In this document: in pieces, positions 1 to 7,192 of the stretch
Layout of the letters: each line of letters starts with the position of its first letter
How positions within the stretch are numbered: the first letter of the stretch is position 1
Source: JBDNFP01 sp041689775
GTDB lineage: Bacteria > Bacteroidota > Bacteroidia > Cytophagales > Spirosomataceae
DNA length: 13,053 nt
Direction of reading: 5' to 3'
Assembly (NCBI GenBank): GCA_041689775.1
Contig: JBDNFP010000351.1
Span: forward strand, 1 to 13,053
Notes under the pieces: model-generated
Seen by the model: only the letters and a program-made list of their open reading frames with translations
Databases searched by the model: none
Told to the model about the DNA's origin: nothing
Translations under genes and position numbers: made by a program

Positions 1-126
1 GTGGTAGCGGTAGTGCTTCTCCCAGAGCGGCTCGAAATAGCCCAGCAGGTACTCGAATTCGACCACTGTCAGGCTGGTCAGCGACAGGAATTTGCTCTCG
101 TGTTTTTTCTGATCTTCGTAGTTCAT
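1..126 (-). CDS. IS5-type transposase, N-terminal fragment (continues off the left edge)
   Basis: The minus strand encodes 42 residues beginning MNYEDQKKHESKFLSLTSL and running open to the window edge. The phrase SLTSLTVVEFEYLLGYFEPLWEKH resembles the N-terminal helix-turn-helix domain of IS5-group DDE transposases common in Bacteroidota, which binds the element ends. The ATG at 124-126 is chosen because it opens the family-like sequence. The catalytic domain lies outside the window, so whether the gene is intact cannot be judged. The junction between this element and the IS4-type remnant must fall within 127-168, but I could not identify a clean terminal repeat there. The assignment rests on the N-terminal pattern alone. 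Confidence 0.6.
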   Translation of the reverse strand, partial: MNYEDQKKHESKFLSLTSLTVVEFEYLLGYFEPLWEKHYRYH

Positions 127-168
127 ACCGTAAAATTCGCCAGCGGGCGCGGTATTTTAAATAAATTA

Positions 169-1310
169 TCAGGTTTGCTGAGGTTGTTTTCCCAATAACA
201 GATCCACTATTTTTTCTCTGAGCAGACTTACACTCACCGTAATATTGACCTGATAGTGATGTTGTCGGTGGTTGTACTTCTGTTGAATCTGCTGATTGAC
301 ATCTTCTCTGAGCAGTGCTACCAGTAAGGTAATGTAAAAATCCTGCATGATCACCCTTTGACTCACACCGGAAAAATGTTCTATATGTAGGGCGTTTTTA
401 GCATATCAAAACGTGTTTCTACTCCCCAACGTTGCTGGTACAGGTTTTTGAAAATAGCGGTAGGGTACAGCTCATCATTCAGCAGCGAACTTATAAGTAT
501 CTCAACTGCCCCGGTGTACCCGTACTAACCTGACCGTGGGGCATGGTGATCATAGGATCTATGTTTTACGGACTCATTCTTGCCTATTGTTAGATCTACA
601 AGCTGGCTGGATACTCCTGAACGGACAAATTCACGCACCACGTTGTTCTACGTTACTTTGGCTCGCATGACAAAATCAATACCACGCTGGTGGTGTTGAA
701 AGATAAAGTCGAAAGAAGGATAGCCTCGGTCATACATCACCAAATTTCCCGGGTTTAATACGGCTAGGTGGGATTCAGCCAGTACTCGCTCCCCATCTTT
801 GTAGCGGCCTAGTTGTCTGTCTAAGACCAAATCATTGAGTACATCATACAACAGCGAGACACGAGCCTGCACCCGAAGTGTCTTGTGTTGGTTGGCGTAG
901 GTGCCATATTCTTGCTCTAATTCAGCCGTGTGGGGTAGCTCGATGATGCTACCATCAATGGCTAGTAGCCGCTTGCCTTGCCACAGCTTTACGTTGAGCT
1001 CATTGTCGGTGTAGAATTCGCGACACAGGTGGTGTAGTCCATCACGAAAGAATTCTGGCCGGGGTTTCTGGCGACTTTGACAGAAGGCACTAGCCGTCAA
1101 GTTAACGGACTCTTCTTTCAGGGTCAACTCAACCAAACAATCATAGAAGTAGTGGATTTCCAAGGCAATCTTTTTGCGTAAGGCTTTTAGCATCAGCGTA
1201 ACCAAGAAGGTGAAAGGAAGTTTTCGGGCGCGAGTAAAGTCACCTGGTTTTTGTTTACAATGATCGGGCAGGATCTTGACCAATAAAAAGGAACGTAAAC
1301 TCGCTAACAA
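169..1310 (-). pseudogene. IS4-family transposase, broken by two stops and a frameshift
   Basis: The minus strand reads as one transposase of about 380 residues once its lesions are bridged. The intact N-terminal part (1310-651) carries LLAIDGSIIELPHT, with the first catalytic Asp, and VMYDRGYPSFDF, with the second. An in-frame TAG at 648-650 interrupts it, and the same frame continues to a second TAG at 525-527. The conserved C-terminal block QQRWGVETRFDMLK, with the catalytic Glu, follows. A one-base deletion near 389-392 then shifts the frame, and the protein resumes as LHIEHFSGVSQRVIMQDFY, ending with TGA at 169-171. The apparent start is a TTG at 1310 with a TAA at 1329-1331 just upstream, so the N-terminus may also be damaged. 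DDE transposases of this family cut and paste their own element; this copy cannot make a functional protein. Confidence 0.85.
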
Positions 1311-1367
1311 TTCCAGATTCGTCTTTTTTTATCACACAAAGATCAACTTATTTCCTTAACTTAATGA

Positions 1368-2352
1368 CATTGGTGGCGCGGCAGTACATTGGTCAGGTGG
1401 GAAAGGTAGCCAACGGGCAGGTGGGCGTATTCGCAGCCCTGACGCGTGGCGGGCTAGTGGGTGCGTGGCTGTGCCTACCAGCGGAATGGACGGACAACGC
1501 CTTGAGTTGTGCAGCGGCGAGCGTGCCCCTCTCCGCACAGCGGTACCAGACTAAACCCGAACTGGCAGCAAGGATACTGGCCTAACTGAGCCAACAAGGC
1601 ATTGTGGCTGACTGGGTGGGCGGTGATGCGCTGTACGGCAACTCGCCGGTTCTGCGCCAGGCGCTCATTGAAGCCCAGCAGGCTTTCGTCTTGGATGTGA
1701 CGCCGGAGATGAAGGCCTATCTGGTCGACCTCTCCCCCCTGTTGGCCGATAAAATCAGGCTAAAAAAGAAGCTCAAAGATCCCCGAAACACGATCAGTCC
1801 CATTGCCCTGGCAGGCATGGCCTCGATAGTGTCCGCCGCCCGGTGGCAGCAGGTGACTCATCGGCAGGGCACTAAGGGGCCGCTTGTCAGACAAGCAGCG
1901 CTGGTGAAAGTCTGGCTCTGGAAGCCCGATTGCCCCAAGCCACCCGAGCAGCTCTGGCTGCTGATCAGTCGTGAGATGGACGGTACAGAAGTCAAGTTTA
2001 GTCTGTGCTACTAGCCTGACGGACAGGTTAATTTGTCTGTGGCGCTGGCACGCCAGATGCAACGGTACTTCGTCGAGAGAGCCTTCCAAGATATCAAGGA
2101 GCAATTGGGCATGCACCAGTACTAGGTTCGATCCTACACATCGGCCTGACTATGATGGCCCTGCACTACATGCGGCAGGCCCGTATTGAGCTGCAGCAGG
2201 ACTGGCCCCTGCTTTCATGCCCCGATGTCAAGCTGGTCATCGCCCGGTCGTTGATCAATAAGCTCGATACCCAACAAGGAGTGTGGGAGGCAATTAAGAA
2301 CAGGCACAGGAAGCGAAAAGAAGATTTACTCAGGCGAAAACACAAAACTTGA
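1368..2352 (+). pseudogene. IS701-family transposase, N-terminally truncated with three stops and a deletion
   Basis: The translation opens in mid-protein with VARQYIGQVGKVANGQVGV, a conserved block of IS701-family (DDE superfamily) transposases. The upstream part carrying the first catalytic Asp is missing. It continues through WVGGDALYGNSPVLRQAL, with the second Asp, and YFVERAFQDIKEQLGM, with the catalytic Glu. In-frame stops lie at 1583-1585 (TAA), 2012-2014 (TAG) and 2123-2125 (TAG). Near 2138-2141 the frame changes, and about a dozen bases expected between SYT and ALTMMALHYM seem to be missing. The last part, MMALHYMRQARIELQQD, ends at TGA 2350-2352. The segment is visibly GC-rich compared with the serine-hydrolase and PepSY genes downstream. 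Its broken left end abuts the upstream end of the IS4-type element near 1367, so one element probably inserted into or recombined with the other. Confidence 0.85.
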
Positions 2353-2456
2353 TTTAACAAAGTAGAATTAAACGCTCAAAACCAATCAAATATAAATATT
2401 TCCAAATTTTTTTACTTATATTTTTTTCACAAAAATCCATTTACTCGGTATGTACA

Positions 2457-2531
2457 AGACTTTATTCGAATAAATTTTTGCCCGTGCGCGCAGGCGTGGG
2501 CGGGTAGAATCAATCTTTCCGAATAAAGTCT
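2457..2531. repeat. 12-bp perfect inverted repeat with GC-rich loop, just after the serine hydrolase stop
   Basis: AGACTTTATTCG at 2457-2468 is the exact reverse complement of 2520-2531. The 51-base spacer contains a GC-rich core (2479-2506, rich in CCCG, GCGC and GGGCGGG) inside an otherwise AT-rich region. It lies 9 bases past the stop of the minus-strand serine hydrolase, so it could end that transcript or be a tiny mobile-element relic. No T-run follows the stem in the direction of that gene. The rest of 2353-2540 is AT-rich sequence with no gene visible. Confidence 0.6.
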
Positions 2532-2540
2532 ATAGTTAAT

Positions 2541-3815
2541 TCATTTCATTATTGACTTTAACATTGAGTTCGAAAAGTTTTTTCTTGAATTAATGTGGGA
2601 ATAGGGCTGCATTTGAGTCATGTATATGCCAATAACTTTTTCTTGCGGGTCTATGAAAAATATAGGTCCAGTTGCCCCATACCATGATATGGTTCCCTTA
2701 TGTCTGAGCGATTTGTTATTTTCTGTTCTCGCAATTTGATAACCAAAGGTAAATCCTTCAGTAAGTTGACCCGGCTGAGTATTCAAATCCGCATTGATGT
2801 TCAGGGGAACCTGGTCGGTTTTCATAAGTGCGATGGTCTCCGGTTTGGCAACGACTATTCCTTCATGCACGCCGTTGTTGAGGATCATGTTACAAAATTT
2901 CAGATAATCATTCAGTGTGGAAGTCAGTCCACCTGAGCCACCGTAATGTACTTTTGGTCCTGAGATCAAGCGACTCGAAACTGTGCCGGGATCTACGACT
3001 TCCATAACACCATTTGCATCACGTGTATACAGACTCGTAAGTCTATTAGCCTCGGTTGAATCAAGGTAAAAACGGGTTTCATGCATTTGCATGGGACCCA
3101 AAATCCTTTTCTCTAGAAAATCCTGAAATAACATCCCGCTTACCTGCTCAATTACCTTCGCGGCAATATTGATCGAAGGACCATATATCCATCCATCACC
3201 GGGTTCGTGATTGAGGGGTAAACTTGCGAGTTTATCAGCAAAATAGGTAAGGTCATTAGCGTAAAAATCTTTCATAGTGGACTGGTACAATAATCTCATT
3301 TCTCCGTCATTCTGACTGGCAAAACCTGCAGTGTGGGTGAGGAGATGCCTCAATAAGATCGGATTTTTGGCAGGATGGGTCCGAAGTACTGTCATACCGT
3401 TCAATGTATCGATCCGATCTAGTACAACGAGATTGGTAAAAGCCGGAAGGTACTTTTCTAGTCTGTCGTTCATGTTGATTAGTCCGTCTTCCTGTAAAAG
3501 CAGAAGTGCCAGCGATGCGATGGGTTTGGTCGTCGAGGCCAGCCTGAATATGTCTGTTGTTTGCATTGTCCGGTGGGATTCCACATCGGATTCTCCAAAA
3601 GCTTTCATGCGAACGACAGCTCCTTTGTGGTACAAAATATAAGCCGCACCAGCAATGTCTTTCGCAGCTATTTCATTTCGAATATCATTTTCGAATGAAT
3701 CAAGGATTGCATTAGGTGCATCTGTGATGGTGTTCCGCATTGTACGATTTCCACTTTGCTGTGCTATGGAAACCGTACAGAATAAAATTAATAAAAAGCT
3801 AAGACCTAATTTCAT
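2541..3815 (-). CDS. Secreted serine hydrolase of the beta-lactamase class C / penicillin-binding-protein-like family
   Basis: An intact 424-residue protein. Residues 1-19 (MKLGLSFLLILFCTVSIAQ) form a signal peptide, so it is exported to the periplasm or beyond. The family's nucleophile motif SxxK appears as STTK in LASTTKPIASLALL, near residue 94. The usual Tyr motif appears as YGPS in WIYGPSINIAAKVIEQVSG instead of YxN, and a C-terminal HxG motif is present as HKG in LRHKGTISWYG. This pattern fits the family of esterases, D-amino peptidases and beta-lactamase-like enzymes (Pfam Beta-lactamase). The substrate cannot be told, and it should not be called a resistance gene on this evidence. The start is the ATG that opens the signal peptide. 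The gene stands alone, with PepSY divergent 203 bases away. It is one of the few intact genes left of the tmRNA. Confidence 0.9.
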   Translation of the reverse strand: MKLGLSFLLILFCTVSIAQQSGNRTMRNTITDAPNAILDSFENDIRNEIAAKDIAGAAYILYHKGAVVRMKAFGESDVESHRTMQTTDIFRLASTTKPIASLALLLLQEDGLINMNDRLEKYLPAFTNLVVLDRIDTLNGMTVLRTHPAKNPILLRHLLTHTAGFASQNDGEMRLLYQSTMKDFYANDLTYFADKLASLPLNHEPGDGWIYGPSINIAAKVIEQVSGMLFQDFLEKRILGPMQMHETRFYLDSTEANRLTSLYTRDANGVMEVVDPGTVSSRLISGPKVHYGGSGGLTSTLNDYLKFCNMILNNGVHEGIVVAKPETIALMKTDQVPLNINADLNTQPGQLTEGFTFGYQIARTENNKSLRHKGTISWYGATGPIFFIDPQEKVIGIYMTQMQPYSHINSRKNFSNSMLKSIMK

Positions 3816-3831
3816 ATTGATAATTTTTAAA

Positions 3832-3862
3832 CAAAATTATTAAATTTTTCGGTGTAATGCCC
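3832..3862 (-). promoter_or_regulatory. Candidate promoter of the serine hydrolase gene
   Basis: On the minus strand TAATTTTG (3832-3839) matches the Bacteroidota -7 consensus TAnnTTTG exactly, 16 bases before the start codon. A TTTTTTG run about 22 bases further upstream could be the -33 element, slightly farther than usual. Seen motif, inferred role; the region is AT-rich, so chance matches are possible. Confidence 0.4.
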
Positions 3863-3876
3863 AAAAAATCCGCCAT

Positions 3877-3943
3877 CGACAGAATTATACAGGCAAACGT
3901 ACATTTTTTTATATGTGTGCTGTTTACCTAGATAATTCTGTCG
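3877..3943. repeat. Extended inverted repeat between the divergent hydrolase and PepSY genes
   Basis: CGACAGAATTAT (3877-3888) is perfectly mirrored at 3932-3943. The match extends inward with 7 of the next 10 positions (ACAGGCAAAC against CTAGGTAAAC), giving roughly 22-bp arms around a T-rich centre. It lies upstream of both divergent genes (starts at 3815 and 4019) and could be an operator for a dimeric regulator, a cruciform, or a miniature element with short terminal repeats. Confidence 0.65.
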
Positions 3944-4018
3944 TTTACAGAAAATAGAACCTTTGCTAAAATGTGAAACCCCAAATTTGAATTTTAAACT
4001 TAATTTAAAATATTACTT

Positions 4019-4528
4019 ATGGGACAAAAAACTGCACAAACCTTTAGAGTTGTACACAGATATTTAGGATTTTTCCTTGCCGGAATTATGATTGTTTACG
4101 CCATTAGTGGCATAGTGCTGACTTTCAGGAATACCGCTTATTTACAAAAAGAAATTCAAATTGAAAAAAACTTAAAGCCTAATATTGCAGCTGATGATTT
4201 GGGAAAGGCCTTAGGAAAAGACCGCTTTAGCGTGGACAAAGAAGAAGGAGGGCTAATATATTTTCAAGGAGGGACTTATAATAAAAAAACGGGTGTTGCA
4301 GAGTATACGGAAAAGAAACTCCCTATTCTACTTGAAAAAATGAATAACATTCATAAAATGCATTCAGGGCATCCGTTGTATTTGTTGGGAATATTCTTTG
4401 CAATATCTCTACTGTTCTTTGCTGTATCAGCTTTTTGGATGTTTAGACCTACGACCTCAGTTTTCAAAAAAGGACTCTATTTTACATCGGGAGGGATTAT
4501 TTTGACCTTGATTCTACTGTTTGTTTAG
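4019..4528 (+). CDS. Short PepSY-associated transmembrane protein
   Basis: A 169-residue membrane protein. An N-terminal helix (about residues 14-36, YLGFFLAGIMIVYAISGIVL) follows the motif FRVVHRYLGFF, typical of PepSY-TM proteins. A soluble stretch of about 70 residues follows, then NNIHKMHSGHPLY and two C-terminal helices (about 116-136 and 150-168). The His residues near the membrane face are characteristic of this family, which in Bacteroidota is often linked to iron or metal reduction and siderophore receptors; that link is family knowledge and not shown here. It is much shorter than full PepSY-TM reductases of about 350-500 residues and has a single periplasmic segment. The start ATG follows an AT-rich leader without a clear Shine-Dalgarno sequence, normal for this phylum. 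It stands alone, divergent from the hydrolase. Confidence 0.75.
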   Translation: MGQKTAQTFRVVHRYLGFFLAGIMIVYAISGIVLTFRNTAYLQKEIQIEKNLKPNIAADDLGKALGKDRFSVDKEEGGLIYFQGGTYNKKTGVAEYTEKKLPILLEKMNNIHKMHSGHPLYLLGIFFAISLLFFAVSAFWMFRPTTSVFKKGLYFTSGGIILTLILLFV

Positions 4529-4668
4529 GTGGAAAAGAGGCAACTTATTTCAGAACATTTTTAAAAATATTTGTGTGCTCTGGGGAAATAGTCCCTTAAA
4601 ACGGCCATTTATTTGAAGCCTCCCTGGAAACCGTTGCTTTTGCCGCCAAGAATTGTTTTCTTCACCTT

Positions 4669-4897
4669 GGCCTGTGTCTCACCATAGCCGTCAGGCTAAT
4701 AAAAGATTTGGAGAAGGAAAACCTTTTTAGTGTCTCATATTCAATTGATTAGTAAGCTTCGGAGAAGCGCGACCACTACGTAATATTGCGATTCTCCGAA
4801 GCTGTTTTGAAGTCGATATTCGCTTTCTCTATAAAGATTGGGCCTTCGCACGGGCGTCCGAGGCCGTTAGCCCGACGGCTATGGTGTCTCACAGGCC
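4669..4897. repeat. 31-bp imperfect inverted repeat bounding a 229-bp block (MITE-like)
   Basis: Bases 4669-4699 and 4867-4897 are inverted copies matching at 27 of 31 positions. Three of the four differences form one block, TCT against AGA, which are reverse complements of each other and lie between GTG and CAC: an inverted three-base loop. No transposase gene lies between the arms. A small non-autonomous element is the simplest reading; I did not find a convincing target duplication. Confidence 0.55.
4755..4803. repeat. Strong stem-loop: 16-bp arms with one mismatch
   Basis: AGCTTCGGAGAAGCGC (4755-4770) pairs with 4788-4803 at 15 of 16 positions; the outer 12 are perfect and the loop is 17 bases. 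GTTTTGA follows on the plus strand, so it could act as a weak terminator, but the nearest upstream gene end is 226 bases away. It sits between the arms of the 31-bp inverted repeat. Confidence 0.6.
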
Positions 4898-4930
4898 TTT
4901 TACATAGGCTCAGAAAGCCATACCTTATTG

Positions 4931-5026
4931 AACCGCCTCAATTAGTTCAGAAAACCCCCAATAGTAAGGCTCAAAAAGTAGGTTTAACTAGTTAGATTAT
5001 TGGACGGGCTTTTTGAGCCTTTATTT
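4931..5026. repeat. Direct repeat copy A with internal hairpin
   Basis: Starting AACCGCCTC and ending CTTTTTGAGCCTTTATT, this 96-bp block matches 6995-7090 at roughly three quarters of positions, with a two-base gap. Inside, AAGGCTCAAAAAG (4966-4978) is perfectly mirrored at 5009-5021 around a 30-base loop. Copies A and B bracket the ISL3 element and the GYD gene in the same orientation. Confidence 0.75.
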
Positions 5027-5254
5027 CTAATCCATAGTCTTTGCCCCCACAGATTTACCAAGACAAGCATGATCAAAGTAGTTTAAACTCACTCCACATA
5101 AATATCTATGGGACAGAAACCTTGGTTGAGAAACTATAACACTTAAAATGCTATAAAAAATTGGACTGGTACAGTATATATTTAAAAAGTACTGAAATTA
5201 ATTGCATAAATACAAAAAATATGTGCTATACTTATGATTCGTATATCTAAATTA

Positions 5255-5262
5255 ATATTGTT
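5255..5262. repeat. Target-site duplication ATATTGTT, left copy of ISL3
   Basis: ATATTGTT lies directly outside the left ISL3 terminal repeat and is repeated exactly at 6469-6476 outside the right one. Eight bases is the duplication length known for ISL3-family elements. Confidence 0.9.
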
Positions 5263-6468
5263 TGTTCTTTGACAATTTTTGTGGTTAAGTTCAAATATGC
5301 AAGAAACAGACTTTTATCAAGCGCTTTTGTCGCTGCCTAATTTGGTCGTTGAAGGCGTCTAGCTGTCGCCCAAACGCATAACGCTCTCCTGCCATGTCAG
5401 CACCCCACAGCAGCCGTGTCCCCACTGCCCAAGTCAACCAGCACACTTTGCGACAAGTGCGTGACCTGGACATCTCGGGCCGCCAGGTGTGGCTGTCAGT
5501 GCGGATGCGGCAGTTCTTTTGCCCCGACTGCGATCGCTACTTCACCGAACGGTTGGCTTTCGCCGACCCCGGCAAGAGCCACAGCCACCGCCAGGCAAAC
5601 GGGGTCGCCCGGCGATGGATATTTGACTGCTGCGCCAAGCAGCCCTTCACCGAGGTAGGCGCGCTGCTCGATGTGAATGCGAAGACCGTCGAGCGGATCT
5701 ACTATCGGCAAGTGCGGGCCCGCCTCGACCTGCCCGCCCGCTACGCCGCCGTGCGGCGGCTGGGCATTGACGAAATCGACCACCGCAAGGGCAAGGCTAG
5801 CTACTGCTGCGTGCTGGTCGACCTGGACAGGAACATCGCCCTGGACGTGTTGCCCAGCCGAACGAAGTTCTGCGCTCAGATCGAGTCGGTTAGCTTCGAC
5901 ATGTGGTCTGCCTACAGCACGATTAGCAAGCGCTTCTTCCTTCAGGCCATCCACGTCGTCGACCGTTTTCACGTAGTGAAGGCTCTCAACAAATCGCTCG
6001 ACGTCTTCCGCCGCAAGCTGCGCCGCGAGCAGCCTGAGGTCGAGGCCTTCAAGAACATCAGCTGGGACCTCTTCAAGGCCCGGCCCACGCCCGCCCAGCA
6101 GGCCAGGTTACAGGCTGCCTTCGCTTACAGTCCCCTGCTGGGCCAGTTGATGGCCCTGCGTGATGATTTCCACCTGCGCTTCGATTAGGCCGACAATCCC
6201 GATGAGCTGGAACAGGCTCTGGTTGAGTGGATGGTCAAGGCTAAGACCATCAGGCAACGCGGTGTGATCGACTTCATCCAGACGCTTTCCAACTGGCTAA
6301 GGCCGATCGCTAACTTCGCCCACCAGGGGCTGACGAACGCGGCCACCGAAGGCCTCAACAACGTCATCCGATACGTCAAGCGCATCAGTTACGGACTGCC
6401 CAACTTCGAGCATCTCAGGCTGCGAGTCTTGGCCCAAGCCCTATGACCACAAAAATTGTCAAAGAACC
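5263..6468 (+). mobile_element. ISL3-family insertion sequence, structurally complete, 1206 bp
   Basis: The element has 22-bp perfect terminal inverted repeats at 5264-5285 and 6446-6467 (core CTTTGACAATTTTTGTGGT). One further base at each tip (5263 and 6468) is mismatched, and the 8-bp direct duplication lies immediately outside. Its single gene is a broken ISL3 transposase. The interior is strongly GC-rich while the surrounding intergenic DNA is AT-rich, so the element came from a genome of different base composition. The right end overlaps the last base of the transposase stop codon (TGA, 6444-6446), as is usual in compact elements. Confidence 0.93.
5297..6446 (+). pseudogene. ISL3-family transposase, disrupted by two TAG stops and a frameshift
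   Basis: The frame opens at ATG 5297 (MQETDFYQALLSLPNLVVEG), just inside the left terminal repeat. It meets an in-frame TAG at 5360-5362 and continues through a CPHC zinc-binding pair near 5419-5430. By about 5430 the reading frame has shifted by one base. The long remaining frame reads VNQHTLRQVRDLDISGRQVW, then FFCPDCDRYFTERLAF with the second CxxC, a helix-turn-helix (FTEVGALLDVNAKTVERIYY), the first catalytic Asp in LGIDEIDHRKGK, the second in IHVVDRFHVVKALN, and the catalytic Glu in TNAATEGLNNVIRYVKR. A third lesion, TAG at 6186-6188, falls between the last two. These features are diagnostic of ISL3 transposases with a zinc-finger N-terminus. No functional protein is expected without readthrough. 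Confidence 0.92.
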
Positions 6469-6476
6469 ATATTGTT
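6469..6476. repeat. Target-site duplication ATATTGTT, right copy of ISL3
   Basis: Exact match to 5255-5262, directly outside the right terminal repeat of the ISL3 element. Confidence 0.9.
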
Positions 6477-6561
6477 TGAATACGAATGGAGACCAGAAAC
6501 CATTATAAAAACGGGGCGAATCCGAAAAGCGATAAAGAGGAGGAATTCAAAAATAACACAC

Positions 6562-6885
6562 ATGAATAAGTATTTAATTAAAGCAACGTATAACTCCAAT
6601 GGAATAAAGGGGTTAATTCAGGAGGGCGGGTCTGTGCGCAGAGCTTCCATTGAAAAAATGGCGCAAGAAATGGGTGGTAAAATTGAGTCATTTTATTATG
6701 CACTTGGTGGGGAAGATGCGTACATTATTGCTGAGATCCCCGATGATATTTCTACTACTACAATTGGATTAACTGTTAATGCTTCGGGTCTTGTTAAGGT
6801 CTCAATGACTGCGTTACTTACACCATCCGATATTGATGCAGCATCTAAAAAATCTATTGTTTATCGGGCTCCCGGCAAGGAATAG
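6562..6885 (+). CDS. GYD-domain protein
   Basis: A complete 107-residue protein starting MNKYLIKATYNSNGIKGLIQ. The whole length matches the GYD domain pattern: the first strand, the phrase GIKGLIQEGGSVRRASIEK, then MGGKIESFYYALGGEDAYII, where the family name motif GYD appears as GED, and a C-terminal LTPSDIDAASKK. These are small ferredoxin-like-fold proteins whose biochemical role is not established. The ATG at 6562 is preferred over the TTG at 6472 because homology begins exactly at MNKYL and the extra 30 residues look like leader; TTG 6472 also lies within the target duplication of the ISL3 element. AGGAGG at 6538-6543 is an unusually clear Shine-Dalgarno-like sequence, but 18 bases from the start, farther than usual. 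The ISL3 element ends 93 bases upstream. Confidence 0.9.
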   Translation: MNKYLIKATYNSNGIKGLIQEGGSVRRASIEKMAQEMGGKIESFYYALGGEDAYIIAEIPDDISTTTIGLTVNASGLVKVSMTALLTPSDIDAASKKSIVYRAPGKE

Positions 6886-6887
6886 CT

Positions 6888-6914
6888 AGAATATTTTGTT
6901 CAAAAAAGTATTCT
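6888..6914 (+). terminator. AT-rich stem-loop after the GYD gene, possible terminator
   Basis: AGAATATTTT (6888-6897) pairs with 6905-6914 at 9 of 10 positions around a 7-base loop, starting three bases after the GYD stop codon. There is no T-run after the stem, so termination is uncertain. Confidence 0.35.
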
Positions 6915-6994
6915 TCTCAATTATTACTTGAATCCACCTATGTAACTCACAGATACTTTAAAATGGGAAGTCACAAAAGATCTTTTCCTGTTTA

Positions 6995-7090
6995 AACCGC
7001 CTCCATCGGTTCAGAAAACACACAGAATAAATCCTCAAAAAGCAGGTTTAACAGTACAGTTGTTGGCAGGCTTTTTGAGCCTTTATTCTG
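6995..7090. repeat. Direct repeat copy B with long hairpin
   Basis: Diverged direct copy of 4931-5026. In this copy the hairpin is longer: 7023-7043 pairs with 7070-7090 at 19 of 21 positions around a 26-base loop (arms CAGAATAAA followed by CTCAAAAAGC). The stretch from 6915 to 6994 and from 7091 to 7192 shows no gene. Confidence 0.75.
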
Positions 7091-7192
7091 TTATCTTCAC
7101 AACATGGCAAATTAAAAAGTTCCTTCCTTCCCTATCCTGTCCCAATACTTTTTCTGTCCTACCATCCCCCCGGCTAGAATGATATTCGTACT

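Larger units (their letters stand above)
4529..5254. other. Gene-free stretch with repeats only
   Basis: No credible gene is visible in these roughly 730 bases. The stretch holds a 31-bp imperfect inverted repeat (4669-4897), a nested 16-bp hairpin (4755-4803) and direct repeat copy A (4931-5026). From about 5040 to 5254 it is AT-rich sequence with no recognised feature except a TATACT box at 5227-5232, which may belong to the promoter of the GYD gene before the ISL3 insertion separated them. The short open frame at 4786-4995 lies across the repeats and is not believed. Confidence 0.6.

Noticed and set aside
1760..2116. Minus-strand open frame of 118 codons opposite the IS701 remnant.
   Set aside because: Shadow frame; the plus strand carries the conserved transposase motifs.
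4609..4695. Minus-strand peptide PDGYGETQAKVKKTILGGKS ending in a stop, possible gene C-terminus.
   Set aside because: The PDGYG part lies in one arm of the 31-bp inverted repeat and is preceded by TAG in both arms, so it is better explained as repeat sequence than as coding.
5496..5972. Long minus-strand open frame of 158 codons opposite the ISL3 transposase.
   Set aside because: It is a shadow of GC-rich coding sequence on the other strand; the plus-strand frame carries the full set of ISL3 motifs.
6472..6561. TTG start giving a longer GYD protein.
   Set aside because: The extra 30 residues show no family similarity and begin inside the ISL3 target duplication; homology starts at ATG 6562.
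2457..7090. Several spaced inverted repeats, considered as a CRISPR array or an integron array.
   Set aside because: Apart from the A/B pair the repeats are different sequences, there is no regular spacing, and no cas or integron integrase gene is present.
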